Source: Paulinella micropora (taxonomy: Eukaryota; Cercozoa; Imbricatea; Euglyphida). Taken from it: a stretch of DNA of 39,232 bases. Location of the stretch: assembly GCA_009731375.1 (NCBI GenBank), contig BJOX01000072.1:92156-131387 (forward strand), given 5' to 3'. The notes under the pieces were generated by a model. The model was not told the origin of the DNA. It saw nothing but the letters and a program-made list of their open reading frames with translations, and ran no database searches. Below, piece after piece: positions 1 to 10,616 of this stretch; the first letter of the stretch is position 1, and each line of letters begins with the position of its first letter. The translations under genes and the position numbers were made by a program.

Positions 1-31
<31 letters not shown>

Positions 32-178
32 CACACACACAACACACACAATACACACAACACACACAACACACACACAACATACACACACAGCTACACA
101 CACCCACACACACATAATAAGAACAAGAACAAGAACAAGAACAACAAAACACACACACAACTAGAATGTACGTAATAA
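1..178. repeat. (CA)n microsatellite, degenerate
   Basis: An almost pure CA dinucleotide tract grades into CACAA- and AAGAAC-like variants. It is the 5' flank of the first gene, and I see no promoter element in it. Confidence 0.95.
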
Positions 179-297
179 TCAATGAATTTTCGCTATTTTA
201 GCAGGACCGGACGGTCAGTTTTCTGGTTTTCACCTCATGTACAATTAGTCTTGAAAAAAAAGTCACATTTGCTGGCCTTCTCAGTCTTGCTGCTGAC

Positions 298-961
298 ATG
301 TTGTTTAGTCTTGCCTTCGTTCCAGCAACGATCTTATTGTCGTTCTTTGTTCCTCCTGGCGAGTCAAGAACTGACTTCGCGTACATAATCTATTACGACG
401 ACGACAACTGTTCTGAGGCTGTCGGGGTGCACGGGTTCGTAGAGGATGAGCCATTTCAGATCACTGGTGTAAAGGGTGCTTCCTCCTGTAGCTACGCAAT
501 GTCCTGCCTCATTGATGCCGATAGTGACTTGTGCAAGGCGCAGAAACCTGGCGTGGTTGCAGATGTTAAAATCACTGTTGACGAGAATGGGCGCATCTAC
601 GAATGCGACAGCAGCAACCCGGGTGCTGGTTTGGGCGATGTGTGCACTGAATTCGTGGATCCCAAGTCCTGCACGGAAAGCAGCATCTATCCTGGCTGCT
701 GGTTCAGGTGGTTGACCACTGAACAACTCCAATCCGAACCAACCGCCCTGGCCAACCCCAAATATGCTACCATGCCGCGTCTTTTCGCTTACGCCATACA
801 ATTTGAGGATAAAAAATGCAATGCATTCGAGGGTTTGTCTGGCCATATTCTTTTGGATGATGGGAAAGCGCACGATTTCCAAAGTGCAAAAGTACCCCAC
901 GCGGATTGTCAAGAGTCACAGGCGTGTGCGATGCATCCCACATCACAGGCCTGTCACGGTC
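298..961 (+). CDS. Secreted cysteine-rich protein with duplicated domain, exon 1
   Basis: The start ATG at 298 opens a strong signal peptide (MLFSLAFVPATILLSFFV, then small and polar residues), so the product is probably secreted or cell-surface. The mature part is Cys-rich and contains the same domain twice. Unit 1 begins FAYIIYYDDDNCSEAVGVHG and unit 2 begins FAYAIQFEDKKCNAFEGLSG, and later cysteines also line up. The exon runs into the gap at 962. It ends one base into a codon, and exon 2 supplies the other two; the joined reading HGQLDP also aligns with KAQKPG of unit 1. The exon therefore probably ends at or within a few bases of 961. Exons 1 and 2 give about 359 residues and an intact frame. 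I do not recognise the family. An upstream ATG at 182 is in another frame with no continuation. Confidence 0.75.
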
Positions 962-1330
962 NNNNNNNNNNNNNNNNNNNNNNNNNNNNNNNNNNNNNNN
1001 NNNNNNNNNNNNNNNNNNNNNNNNNNNNNNNNNNNNNNNNNNNNNNNNNNNNNNNNNNNNNNNNNNNNNNNNNNNNNNNNNNNNNNNNNNNNNNNNNNNN
1101 NNNNNNNNNNNNNNNNNNNNNNNNNNNNNNNNNNNNNNNNNNNNNNNNNNNNNNNNNNNNNNNNNNNNNNNNNNNNNNNNNNNNNNNNNNNNNNNNNNNN
1201 NNNNNNNNNNNNNNNNNNNNNNNNNNNNNNNNNNNNNNNNNNNNNNNNNNNNNNNNNNNNNNNNNNNNNNNNNNNNNNNNNNNNNNNNNNNNNNNNNNNN
1301 NNNNNNNNNNNNNNNNNNNNNNNNNNNNNN

Positions 1331-1400
<70 letters not shown>

Positions 1401-1775
1401 TTTTCTCTCTCTTTTGTCTGTGTCTGTGTGTCTGTTTTCTGTGTGTGTGTGTAAGAGAGAGAGAGAGAGATAGATAGATAGATAGATAGAGAGAGACAGA
1501 CAGACTGAGAGACAGACAGACTGACAGACAGGCACAGAGAGAGAGAGAGAGAGAGAGAGCGAGAGCGAGAGATAGATAGAGAGAGAGAGAGAGAGACAGA
1601 GAGAGATACAGAGAGAGATACAGAGAGAGAGATATACAGAGAGAGAGATACAGAGAGTGAGAGATACAGAGAGAGGGAGAGAGAGAGAGAGAGTAGTAAT
1701 AGAAGGTAGTAGCATTAACAACAGATGTAGAGAATAAATTTTGATACCATTAATCTGTACTTTGTGTCGCCTCAG
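962..1775 (+). other. Intron of the secreted-protein gene: gap plus (TC)n/(GA)n
   Basis: It holds 369 Ns, then (TC)n at 1331-1393, a TGTCTG-rich stretch, then (GA)n and (GATA)n to about 1694, then unique sequence ending in the acceptor gtgtcgcctcag. The TC and GA tracts are complementary and could fold back on each other in the transcript. Confidence 0.8.
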
Positions 1776-2191
1776 AGCTGGATCCGGTGTATTACAACGT
1801 GTCCTTGATGCTACAAGACGGCGAATATTCCAGCTGTGTGTACATGCCTGAAATCGACCCGCCCTGTAAGTACGTCCCCCATGACATGGACGAGTGCAGA
1901 AAAATATATAAAAGCAGCTGTAGAGGTGGCCGCTTTGTGCAGTCACACGAGTTGGCTCAGTATCCCGAACTCATCAGTGGTAAGGACGGAAAGAAAGGCA
2001 AGGATGGGAAAAGCAAGGATGGAAAGAGCAAGGATGGAAAGAAAGGCAAGGATGGGAAAAGCAAGGATGGAAAGAGCAAGGATGGAAAGAAAGGCAAGGA
2101 TGGAAAGAAAGGCAAGGATGGGAAAAGCAAGGATGGAAAGAACAAGGATGGAAAGAGCAAGGATGGGGAGGAGGATAGGCCTTGCTGCTGA
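1776..2191 (+). CDS. Secreted cysteine-rich protein, exon 2, with Lys-Asp-Gly repeat tail
   Basis: This terminal exon follows the acceptor ctcag and starts two bases before the codon for LDPVYYNV. Its first 65 residues complete domain unit 2: VSLMLQDGEYSSC aligns with VKITVDENGRIYEC of unit 1, and the DEC...SSC pair aligns with KSC...PGC. A low-complexity tail follows, made of KDGKKG and KDGKSK units encoded by a 15/18-bp coding minisatellite at about 1980-2170. The protein ends EEDRPCC before the stop TGA at 2189-2191. The tail is extremely lysine-rich. Such tails occur in matrix and biomineral-associated proteins, but no function can be assigned from the sequence alone. Confidence 0.8.
1980..2170 (+). 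repeat. Coding minisatellite (KDGKKG/KDGKSK units)
   Basis: Tandem 15- and 18-bp units read AAGGATGGAAAGAAAGGC and AAGGATGGGAAAAGC, and keep the frame throughout. Copies are near-identical, which indicates recent expansion by slippage or unequal exchange. Confidence 0.9.
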
Positions 2192-2733
2192 TGAAAATGA
2201 AGCAATCTGTGATGGATCGCTAACAGGCGTGGAGCGCCGTGACTCGCCATCGTCATCATCCGACGCCGCGGTCGTTGCAGTTGAACAGGTGTGGCCGGTG
2301 TACACAGAGTGCCACGGCATTTACAATAAATTAGCTGAGGCCACACTACAGACAGTGATTATGCGCAACGAATGGTCACATCACAGTAGGAGTAGTGAAT
2401 TTGCTGAGAAAATCAATTTCAGCGGCGAGGCGACATTGACGTTGAAATTTCGTTCAGTAGTAAATAACTTGACTTATTTCAATCAAATCGTGACTCCTGA
2501 ACCATGGCAGACTAGTAACTCAGTAATTATCTGTTACACCAGGGACCTGTCTTGGATGGCACTCCGACACTGATGACTCTGAGTCGGGAGCACGGTCAGA
2601 TCATGTTGAATCATGATTCATATTAATAGTCAGTGGCCCGGCGCCGGCGCCAGCCTGCCGGGCCTGCCGGGAACTAATGCCACCGTAAACTATGATGTTA
2701 CTAGTAAGTTCCGAGTCATAATAGTAAAGTCTA
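2192..2733. other. 3' flank of the first gene, no gene seen
   Basis: Unique sequence with no convincing coding potential. A possible poly(A) signal AATAAA lies at 2325-2330, about 135 bases after the stop codon. A short GC-rich palindromic stretch (ggcgccggcgcc) lies near 2640. Confidence 0.5.
2325..2330 (+). promoter_or_regulatory. Possible polyadenylation signal
   Basis: A canonical AATAAA hexamer downstream of the stop codon at 2191. It is the only support; no transcript end can be seen. Confidence 0.3.
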
Positions 2734-3010
2734 TTACTGGGTACAATTTCAAGTGTCAAACTCAGCCATTAAATTTGAGTTAAGGGTCAGCGGTCAGATT
2801 TTAGATTAGCGGCCAGAAGATTCAAATTAGTTAAATTTAACGGTAACATTTCGCAAAAATGATACAGATTTTGCGGACATATATAGCCGTTAAATTGAAC
2901 TAATTTAAATTCTGACTACTAATTCGAAATCTCAGTGACCGCTAATCTGAAATCTGGCCCTTAACTAAAATTCGATGGCTGAGTTTGACACTTGAATGTA
3001 CCCTGAGTAA
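2734..3010. mobile_element. Foldback/MITE-like element, about 277 bp
   Basis: The two halves are imperfect reverse complements. The left arm starts TTACTGGGTACAATTTCAAG; the right arm reads from its end inward as TTACTCAGGGTACATTCAAG. The match continues through TGTCAAACTCAGCCAT and AGTTAAGGGTCAG, leaving a short AT-rich loop around 2865-2880. There is no coding capacity. I could not fix a target-site duplication. Confidence 0.75.
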
Positions 3011-3488
3011 CACTAAGCAGGCTATCCCAGGGAGCCGGAGGCTATCCGAGGCTAGGGCTCAGTCATGATCAGTACTGATCATTACCGTCCATTTATACTA
3101 CTCCGGCGACCGAGCCGGTCGGAAACAACAGTGTCACTATTAATAACACGCCTGTGGAGTCAGAGTCAACTAACTTGACTCCTTCAAGTAAACTTGTATT
3201 AATTGTAAGCGTAACTTGAACTTGAACTTTCAACCGTGGCACTATCATGGTACTATGATATCATTCGTAAGTTAATAAAAGGTAAGCCGCTCAGTCACAT
3301 GATCTACTATCAAAATTTCAGTTGAAAAGTATTTCAAGTTTATCATCATCATCACTGCTAGTACTCAGATTATAATATATTAATACCAATATTAAAGTGT
3401 TTGTGTAAAAAAATAAAAAAAACTTTGAAAAAAAATTACAAAAAAGAGTCACTGAATCAATTGAATTAGTATTTTATATATCAAGTTA
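3011..3488. other. AT-rich unique sequence, no feature seen
   Basis: No gene-like ORF. It becomes AT-rich toward the piggyBac-type element that follows. Confidence 0.5.
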
Positions 3489-3979
3489 TTGACCCTTAAC
3501 CGCCGGTTTCAATCCGAGTCCCCAAAAGTGGCCGCGTTCAATCCCCCTTGAAAAGTGGTTTGAATTTTTGAGTTGAATAAAAACATAAATACCAATCGAA
3601 ACAAGCTGTACTACGCTGCAAATTTAATATTTACGTGTTGGGGAAGCTATCTGTGAAAACCAGAATGTCATAGCTTTTCTAGAAGTGCCTTAAATATGAA
3701 ACTGAAACCAGGCACTGCCACTGTGACCGTGACCACTTTCTTCAAGAGCCTGAGTCACAACTTGATTTTCGTTGCCTTTTTTGACGTGGCGGGGACCTTT
3801 TTTTTTTTTTTCCCGACATCATGTCTGCGCACCAAGAGCTTCTCACAGTCCGTGTGCGTCACTCTTCCGGTCAGGGAATTTGGTGAAGCTTATGCCAAGC
3901 AAAAATAGCGGCCTGATGACTGGAAGACGAGGGAGATTGAGGGTACGTTTCTCGACAGTATGGTCGTACAAAAGACAAG

Positions 3980-4435
3980 TTTTGGATTAAGTGGGATGAG
4001 GAGGATGAAGACTATTCCATGATGATTGCTTCGGAGCCTGATTATCAAATACAGAATTGAAGGGAGTGGCTCTGCCGATAACGGCATACTTGGGCAAGGC
4101 CAGGAAATCGACGGGGATGCCAAAAATGCAATAAATGCTGGGTAGACTTGTTTTTGTTGAACCGGCCTCGAATTTTTGTTGTGATGTCGAATGGTTTCTC
4201 TGCGTGTTTGCAGTGAGGACGGCTTGATACCCAGCGACCCTGATGACGATGACTATGTGTACCTATCCCTACCTGGTTTCAGCTATTTTGTGCAATTTGC
4301 TTCTGTTTTGTTGTCGACCAAGGACGATGCTGGAAATATAGTAGATTTCTGTACTTCCATACATGCATCGGCGTTGGCCGTCAGTATCATGAGTCCTTAC
4401 TGTACTGTTTTCCAACAGACCGCCAGAGTCGGGGG
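3980..4435 (+). pseudogene. Upstream acidic fragments of the piggyBac transposase (uncertain)
   Basis: Short acidic reading-frame pieces lie ahead of the main transposase frame: FWIKWDEEDEDYS from 3980, and EDGLIPSDPDDDDY from about 4213 after a possible acceptor gtttgcag. Another acidic frame, PPESGDESGSSTDEEDQKEA, runs from about 4420 after ttccaacag, in a different frame from the main ORF. They look like N-terminal exons or frameshifted segments of the transposase. The exact splicing cannot be settled. Confidence 0.35.
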
Positions 4436-5103
4436 ATGAGTCGGGTAGTTCAACCGATGAAGAGGATCAAAAAGAAGCCTCGGAGCAAAGGACAACAAAC
4501 GAGCCCCTCATCCCAGCGACTCACTTGTCAGTCGGACGATGATGTCGAAGAAGATGAGGGGTCTGGTGAAGACGAGGAGGAGGATCCGGCACTAGAGATT
4601 GACGAAGGCGATAGCCTACCTGCCAGTGAGTTCAAAGATGTCAAAGAATGGAAGGTGGGTGTTGCACCTCCTCGTGTGCTGCCGGCATTCGAAGGGCAGT
4701 CCAGGGCATCACTTTCTGTGCGTTCCCCCGACCTCCTCAGTATGGTGGATATTTTCTTTATGTTCTTACCCACGCAATTCTGGCAGAATGTCTCAAGAAA
4801 CACCAACAAGTATGCAACCTGGAAACGTAATCTCAACCCCTCAGAGCGTCAGCGGCCTTGGGTACCCGTGACACTATCTGACATACTTTCATTTTTGGCG
4901 ATCCTTATAATGATGGGGGTGATGGGGTTGCCTGCTGAAACAGATTATTGGATTGGCGCTGTGTCAGACTTCTGGCAGTGGCCAGACCTTGCAAGCATCA
5001 TGGAGTACGTGAGGTATCAGAATATCAAACGTTATTTTCATCTCACTGACCCCCGTCTGGCAGCTCCTCGTGACTCCCCTCAGTATGACAAACTTTTCAA
5101 TGT
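4436..5103 (+). pseudogene. piggyBac transposase, N-terminal half, cut by a gap
   Basis: The frame encodes a basic then acidic linker (SDDDVEEDEGSGEDEEEDPA) followed by the DDE_Tnp_1_7 (piggyBac) N-terminal region. Family features are FLPTQFWQNVSRNTNKYA, the W.PVTLSDILSFLAILIMMG segment, GLPAETDYW, and the MEYVRYQNIKRYFHL box just before the first catalytic Asp region. The frame enters the gap at 5104, so the catalytic acidic residues cannot be inspected. The start at 4436 is only the first ATG in frame; the acidic frame overlapping it suggests a frameshift or missed exon. The enzyme would cut and paste at TTAA in the nucleus. Confidence 0.8.
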
Positions 5104-5666
5104 NNNNNNNNNNNNNNNNNNNNNNNNNNNNNNNNNNNNNNNNNNNNNNNNNNNNNNNNNNNNNNNNNNNNNNNNNNNNNNNNNNNNNNNNNNNNNNNNN
5201 NNNNNNNNNNNNNNNNNNNNNNNNNNNNNNNNNNNNNNNNNNNNNNNNNNNNNNNNNNNNNNNNNNNNNNNNNNNNNNNNNNNNNNNNNNNNNNNNNNNN
5301 NNNNNNNNNNNNNNNNNNNNNNNNNNNNNNNNNNNNNNNNNNNNNNNNNNNNNNNNNNNNNNNNNNNNNNNNNNNNNNNNNNNNNNNNNNNNNNNNNNNN
5401 NNNNNNNNNNNNNNNNNNNNNNNNNNNNNNNNNNNNNNNNNNNNNNNNNNNNNNNNNNNNNNNNNNNNNNNNNNNNNNNNNNNNNNNNNNNNNNNNNNNN
5501 NNNNNNNNNNNNNNNNNNNNNNNNNNNNNNNNNNNNNNNNNNNNNNNNNNNNNNNNNNNNNNNNNNNNNNNNNNNNNNNNNNNNNNNNNNNNNNNNNNNN
5601 NNNNNNNNNNNNNNNNNNNNNNNNNNNNNNNNNNNNNNNNNNNNNNNNNNNNNNNNNNNNNNNNNN

Positions 5667-5704
<38 letters not shown>

Positions 5705-6157
5705 GGAGCTACAGTTCCAGTCGGAATTGTTTTGAAATTTTCAAAACATACACTCAGCACATGGGCGGCGTTGATACCGGCGATCAGTTAGTACGACTTC
5801 GTTACGGACTCGGGAATTGAGAAGGCGGTAAGATTCAACAAGCCTCGGTTCAAGTTACTAACTTTGCGGCGGGTTTGTTAGATGTTGCGGTTACAAACTT
5901 GAACACAACTATCATCTACAAACAGTTTCATGAAGAAAAAACTTGAACGCGCAACTTGAGACATGCTCAAGGAACTTATTGAGGGTTTGGTGTCTTATGC
6001 GAGGCTTTTTGGAGGTTCAAGGCTAGTAGGAGCGGCAGGGCCGCCTGAGGGGCACTTGACTCTTGAAGCATGTGACTCATGATATGCCAGGCGGCTCAGG
6101 CTGGCCCGGCATTTGGCGAGTGATGCCAGTAAGCGCGGCGCGGGTAAGCAGAACTCG

Positions 6158-6290
6158 GTTTGTTGTGCGGTGTGTGCTAGTAACTTGAAATTGGAATCCG
6201 CAAGCGTACCAGTGCTTATTGCAGCGATTGTCCGACGGCGCTATTTTTTCAAGTTTGCCGAACTAGAGAATGTTTTCCGTGGCACACAGT
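6158..6290 (+). pseudogene. piggyBac C-terminal cysteine-rich domain, frameshifted
   Basis: A CRD-like zinc-binding pattern is split between two frames. One holds VCCAVCASN (about 6158-6184); the next holds RKRTSAYCSDCPTALF then QVCRTRECFPWHT (6200-6289). C..C...C..C...C....C...H is the usual C-terminal piggyBac pattern, which binds the transposon ends. An indel near 6195 breaks the frame, so this copy is probably inactive. Confidence 0.6.
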
Positions 6291-6568
6291 CAATCATTTC
6301 GTTCCATCTGGGAAATGTAACTTCTCGGAGGCCGCAGCCGTTGTGACAGTGATTGTCAAGGTTTTACTACTACTAAAATAGTTATTAAACTTTCAGAACG
6401 GTTTTTTTACACAACTTGATTAGCTTCCACCGGGTTTAATTCAATTGAATTTAATAGTATTAATATAACTGTCAAAAACCACAAATAGGGATTAAAAAAC
6501 TTGAAATTGGGTCGGATCCCCAAACGTGGCTTTAGATCCCCAAAAGTGGCAAACCGGTTAAGGGTTAA

Positions 6569-6951
6569 TTTTTTCAAGTATTAATATTTATTAATACAAT
6601 AATAACCAAATGCTTAATCAGAGAACGTGAAAGATCAAAGGACCGTTCGTACGACCCTCGCTCCCTTTCTTGCTGAGAAAGACAATCGTATGTCTTTAGT
6701 TGAGATTGAAAGGCAATCGGAAAATAATAAAATAGTGTTTGCGAAAAAAAAATCAGTCGCTGAAAGGTCAGCTGCTACACTGAATGACCCGAAGGTCAGC
6801 TGTTATTAATAGACTGAGCGTCATGATTTAAATAGCACCTTTTAAATTAATAATTATCACTCAATCCTCGAATTTCAAGACTCGGATGATATACCGACGG
6901 AATATAAGTTAGGTCAAATTTAACACTTCAGCCGTCATATGCCTGGGCTAA

Positions 6952-6953
<2 letters not shown>
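6569..6953. other. Flank of the transposon, no gene recognised
   Basis: A 60-codon open frame (6627-6809) is present but resembles nothing I know and has no supporting context. Confidence 0.4.
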
Positions 6954-6997
<44 letters not shown>

Positions 6998-7333
6998 GAA
7001 AAAGTACTAAGTAACTATTGAACCTCGTATGTATTCGTTGTATGTATGCATGTATGTATACATGTATGTATGTATGTATGTATGTTGTGTATATGTGTCT
7101 GTCTGTCTGTCTGTCTTTCTGTATGTACGTACGTATGTATGTATGTACGTATGTATGTATGTATGTATGTATGTATGCATGTATGTATGTATGTACGTGT
7201 GTATGCATATATGCATGCATGTATGTATGTATGTATGTATGTATGTATGCATGTATGTATGTATGCATGTATGTATGTATGTTTGTATGCATGCAGACTC
7301 TATGCCGCGCTTGTCATATCCAGGAACGGGTGG

Positions 7334-7364
<31 letters not shown>

Positions 7365-7367
7365 AGG

Positions 7368-7395
<28 letters not shown>
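6954..7395. repeat. (GA)n - (TATG)n - (GA)n compound microsatellite
   Basis: (GA)n at 6954-6990, (TATG)n with CATG and ACGT variants at 7028-7292, a short unique spacer, then (GA)n with GGGA at 7333-7395. Cys-Met-Tyr-Val ORFs here are translations of the repeat. Confidence 0.95.
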
Positions 7396-7398
<3 letters not shown>

Positions 7399-7407
7399 CA
7401 TTTCGGC

Positions 7408-7640
7408 AGAGACATGAGTCAGGGCGGGGAGATTTTGGCAATCACGTGCGTCAGGCCGAGGAGAGTTAGGCAATCACGTGAGTCCGGGCGGGGACACTTT
7501 GGCTTTCATGTGAGTCAGGTCGGGGACAGTTTGGCAATCACGTGAGTCAGGTCGGGGACAGTGAGGCAGTCACGTGCGTTAGGGCGGGGACATTTTGGCA
7601 ATCACGTGAGTCCGGGTGGAGACATTTTGGCAATCAACTC
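7408..7640. repeat. 32-bp minisatellite carrying CACGTG in most units
   Basis: About seven units of consensus GGCAATCACGTGAGTCAG plus GTCGGGGACATTT. Most units contain the palindrome CACGTG; variants read CACGTGCG or CATGTG. Copies differ by scattered substitutions, so the array is not very recent. Confidence 0.8.
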
Positions 7641-8313
7641 AATCCGCGATAAAGATGAACTGTGCGGGACTGCACGCGTTGCACACCATGAGTGTGCCAC
7701 CTATGAATATATGTACGCATGCATGTATTGAATCGCTGCCATGTACGTCTTAAAGTCTTGTTGTCTTGCATAATGGTAGACAATAGTCGAAGCGCCCATG
7801 TATGTACGAAGGTCTTTAGAGGTCATGAATTATGCAGTTTGAATGGTTTAACGAAATCTGCCACGTATGTACAGATAGTATTCGCATGGCTGTAGTTGAT
7901 TTTGCTGCTGCGTGGTCTTAACCATGCATGCATGAATTAGTTGCTGCTGAAATGGTTAACACCCGTCCACGCTGCCATGCATATATGGGATGTATTTTTG
8001 AATTGTTGTCATGGATTGTGCAGCTCAATGTTGTTGCACAACCGTCAACGCTGCGCTGTATGTATGGATGTATTTTTGCACAGCTGTCCTGAATTGTGCT
8101 GCATTAGGAATTTTTTTGCACAGACAACACCGCAGAACATGAGAGGGACCCAAAAGATAGGATGTGGGAGGCCTTGGTTTCTTTTGTTCGAGATGTTCTT
8201 CCTCATTTTTCTTTTTTTTCTTCTTCTGTTCCTTTTTCTTTTTCCTTCTTCTTAACGGCATTCAAATGGCAACGTCGCGCAACTTCGACACTCTACATTT
8301 CCTCCCTCTCTTA

Positions 8314-8344
<31 letters not shown>

Positions 8345-8408
8345 ATCTCTCTCTCTTCCATCAATTTCGGTGATGTAGCCATGCTGAAGCCATCCTTGAA
8401 ATTCACAC
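7641..8408. repeat. Degenerate GTATGGATGTATTTT minisatellite units plus (CT)n
   Basis: Diverged units related to the 8.7-9.6 kb minisatellite (ATGTATGGATGTATTTTTGC, then TGTGCTGC) are recognisable from about 7690 to 8130. Then come a T-rich stretch and (TC)n at 8312-8356. No gene recognised. Confidence 0.55.
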
Positions 8409-8630
8409 AAAAGCACGGTCTCGGTAATGACCTAGACAATCGCCCAATGTGGGTAACTTCCCGAGACAATCGCCCAATGTGCGTAGCTTTCCGAGACAAT
8501 CGCCCAAAGTGGGTAACTTCCCGGAAAGTCGTGTGACATTCAAACGACTTTCCGGAAACTTACCCACGTTAGGTGATTACCTAGGTAATTACCGGTAATT
8601 ACCAAAGCAATTACCGAGGCAGTGCTTTTT
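8409..8630. mobile_element. Foldback/MITE-like element with internal 30-bp triplication
   Basis: The left end AAAAGCACGGTCTCGGTAAT matches the reverse complement of the right end (ATTACCGAGGCAGTGCTTTT). The inner arms TGGGTAACTTCCCGGAAAGT and ACTTTCCGGAAACTTACCCA form a hairpin around 8513-8566. The left arm holds three tandem copies of a 30-bp unit beginning GACAATCGCCCAATGTGGGT. No coding capacity. Confidence 0.7.
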
Positions 8631-8682
8631 ATGTATTAAAGCTCAAAACGAGAGCTTTTCCAATGTAAGACGTCTTGTGTAT

Positions 8683-9625
8683 TTATGTATGTATGTATGT
8701 ATGTATGGTATGGTATGTATGGTATGTATGCATGCATGCATACATGCATGTATGTATTTGCGTCTGATATTGATTGTGTTGAAGGTTGAAGACCAAAGCT
8801 GTCGCATGTACGTATGGATGTATTTGCATGGCTGTCATGATGAATTGTGCTACTGAATGGTAAAGACCAAAGCTGTCGTGTATGTGTGATATATGGATGT
8901 ATTTTGCATGACTGTGATGTATTGTTCTACTGAATTGTAAAGACCAAAGCTGTCATGTATGTGTGATATATGGATGTATTTTGCATGACTGATGCATTGT
9001 GCTACTGAATTGTAAAGACTGTCGTGTATGTGTGATATATGGATGTATTTTGCATGACTGGGATGTATTGTGCTACTGAATTGTAAAGACCAAAGCTGTC
9101 GTGTATGTCTGGTATGGATGTATTTTGCATGACTGTGGTATATTGTGCTACTGAATGGTAAAGACCAAAGCTGTCGTGTCTTTACAAGTCAGTACCACAA
9201 TACATCAGTCATGCAATAATATATCACACATACACGACAGTCTTTACAATTCAGTAGTACAATACATCACAGTCATGCAAAATACATCCATATATCACAC
9301 ATACACGACAGCTTTGGTCTTTACAATTCAGTAGAAGAACACATCACAGTCATGCAAAATACGATGACCAAAGCTGTCGTGTATGTATGATGTATGGATG
9401 TATTTTGCATGACTGTGATGTATTGTGCTACTGAATGGTAAAGACCAAAGTTATCGTGTCTGTGTGACATATGGATGCATTTTGCAAGACTGTGATGTAT
9501 TGTGCTAGTCAACGGTAAAGACCAAAGCTGTGGGGTATGTATGATGTATGGATGTATTTTGCATGGCTGTGATGTATTGTGTCGATGGTAACAGACCGTC
9601 AAAGCTGCCTGCTGTTTCATAGCCC
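8683..9625. repeat. 65-80 bp minisatellite with an internal inversion
   Basis: After a (TATG)n tract, units read TATGGATGTATTTTGCATGA, CTGTGATGTATTGTGCTACT, GAATGGTAAAGACCAAAGCT, GTCGTGTATGTGTGATA. About nine plus-orientation units occur. Between about 9177 and 9362 the units run in reverse complement (GTCATGCAAAATACATCC, ACACGACAGCTTTGG), so part of the array is inverted. Confidence 0.85.
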
Positions 9626-10189
9626 GAGGAGTCATGCTCGCACGGCCTGAAGTGTATGTATGTATGTATGTATGTATGTGTGCATGCATGTATGTATGTA
9701 CGAGAGAAAGAGAGAGAGAGAGAGAGGGGGGGGGGGGGGGGGGGGGGGGGGNNNNNNNNNNNNNNNNNNNNNNNNNNNNNNNNNNNNNNNNNNNNNNNNN
9801 NNNNNNNNNNNNNNNNNNNNNNNNNNNNNNNNNNNNNNNNNNNNNNNNNNNNNNNNNNNNNNNNNNNNNNNNNNNNNNNNNNNNNNNNNNNNNNNNNNNN
9901 NNNNNNNNNNNNNNNNNNNNNNNNNNNNNNNNNNNNNNNNNNNNNNNNNNNNNNNNNNNNNNNNNNNNNNNNNNNNNNNNNNNNNNNNNNNATTTTCACA
10001 TAAATACAAAATTTAGGTTTGTACGTATGTATGTATACATAAATACGTACATATTTCATATGCATAATACTAATTTACATTCGGACATACATATTCATCT
10101 CTACCCCAAAGCTCCCTTGAGTTTGAAGCGCTTAGGATTGTATTGCGGCTTGTCGTCCTTGGGGCCTGCAAATCAACATATCGAGGGAG
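9626..10189. other. Microsatellites, poly-G edge, gap, short unique stretch
   Basis: (TATG)n at 9655-9700, (GA)n, 25 Gs abutting the gap 9752-9991, then AT-rich unique sequence with TATG variants. No gene recognised. Confidence 0.8.
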
Positions 10190-10232
10190 CCATGATGGTG
10201 GTGGTGGTGGTGATGGTGGTGATAGGTGATGA

Positions 10233-10263
<31 letters not shown>

Positions 10264-10338
10264 ACTGATGATGGTGATGATGATGATCATCATGATAATG
10301 ATGATGATGATGATGATGGATGAATGATGATGATGATA

Positions 10339-10376
<38 letters not shown>

Positions 10377-10475
10377 TGATGATGATGATGATGGATGAAC
10401 GATGATGTTGATGACGATGATGATGATGATGATGGATGAATGAGGATGGATGAATGAGGATGATGATGATGATGG

Positions 10476-10506
<31 letters not shown>

Positions 10507-10616
10507 GATGATGATGACTACGACGACCGACGATGATAATGATGATGACGACGACGACGACGATGACGACGACGATGATGATGATGATTTATGCTAATGA
10601 AGATGATGATGATGGA
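10190..10616. repeat. (GAT)n trinucleotide tract
   Basis: A long GAT/GGT/GAC tract broken by GGATGAAT and ACGACG variants. Asp/Met-rich ORFs here are repeat translations. Confidence 0.95.

Larger units (their letters stand above)
3489..6568 (+). mobile_element. piggyBac-type DNA transposon, about 3.07 kb, with TTAA-like target duplication
   Basis: The element is bounded by terminal inverted repeats CCCTTAACCG (3493-3502) and CGGTTAAGGG (6555-6564). It is flanked by TTGA (3489-3492) and TTAA (6565-6568), fitting the TTAA target preference of piggyBac with one mutated base. Just inside each end lie subterminal repeats in direct orientation, TCCCCAAAAGTGGC on both sides plus one diverged copy on each side, which are plausible transposase-binding sites. 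Between them are piggyBac transposase remains. A 563-N gap hides the catalytic core. Broken frames and the imperfect target site indicate a non-autonomous or dead copy. Confidence 0.8.

Noticed and set aside
5667-5703. Long poly-G runs (also 9727-9751 and 38331-38370) as G-quadruplex elements
   Set aside because: All abut assembly gaps, so they are more likely sequencing or assembly artefacts.
6627-6809. 60-codon ORF as a gene
   Set aside because: No recognisable motif, no signal or splice context, and a length expected by chance.
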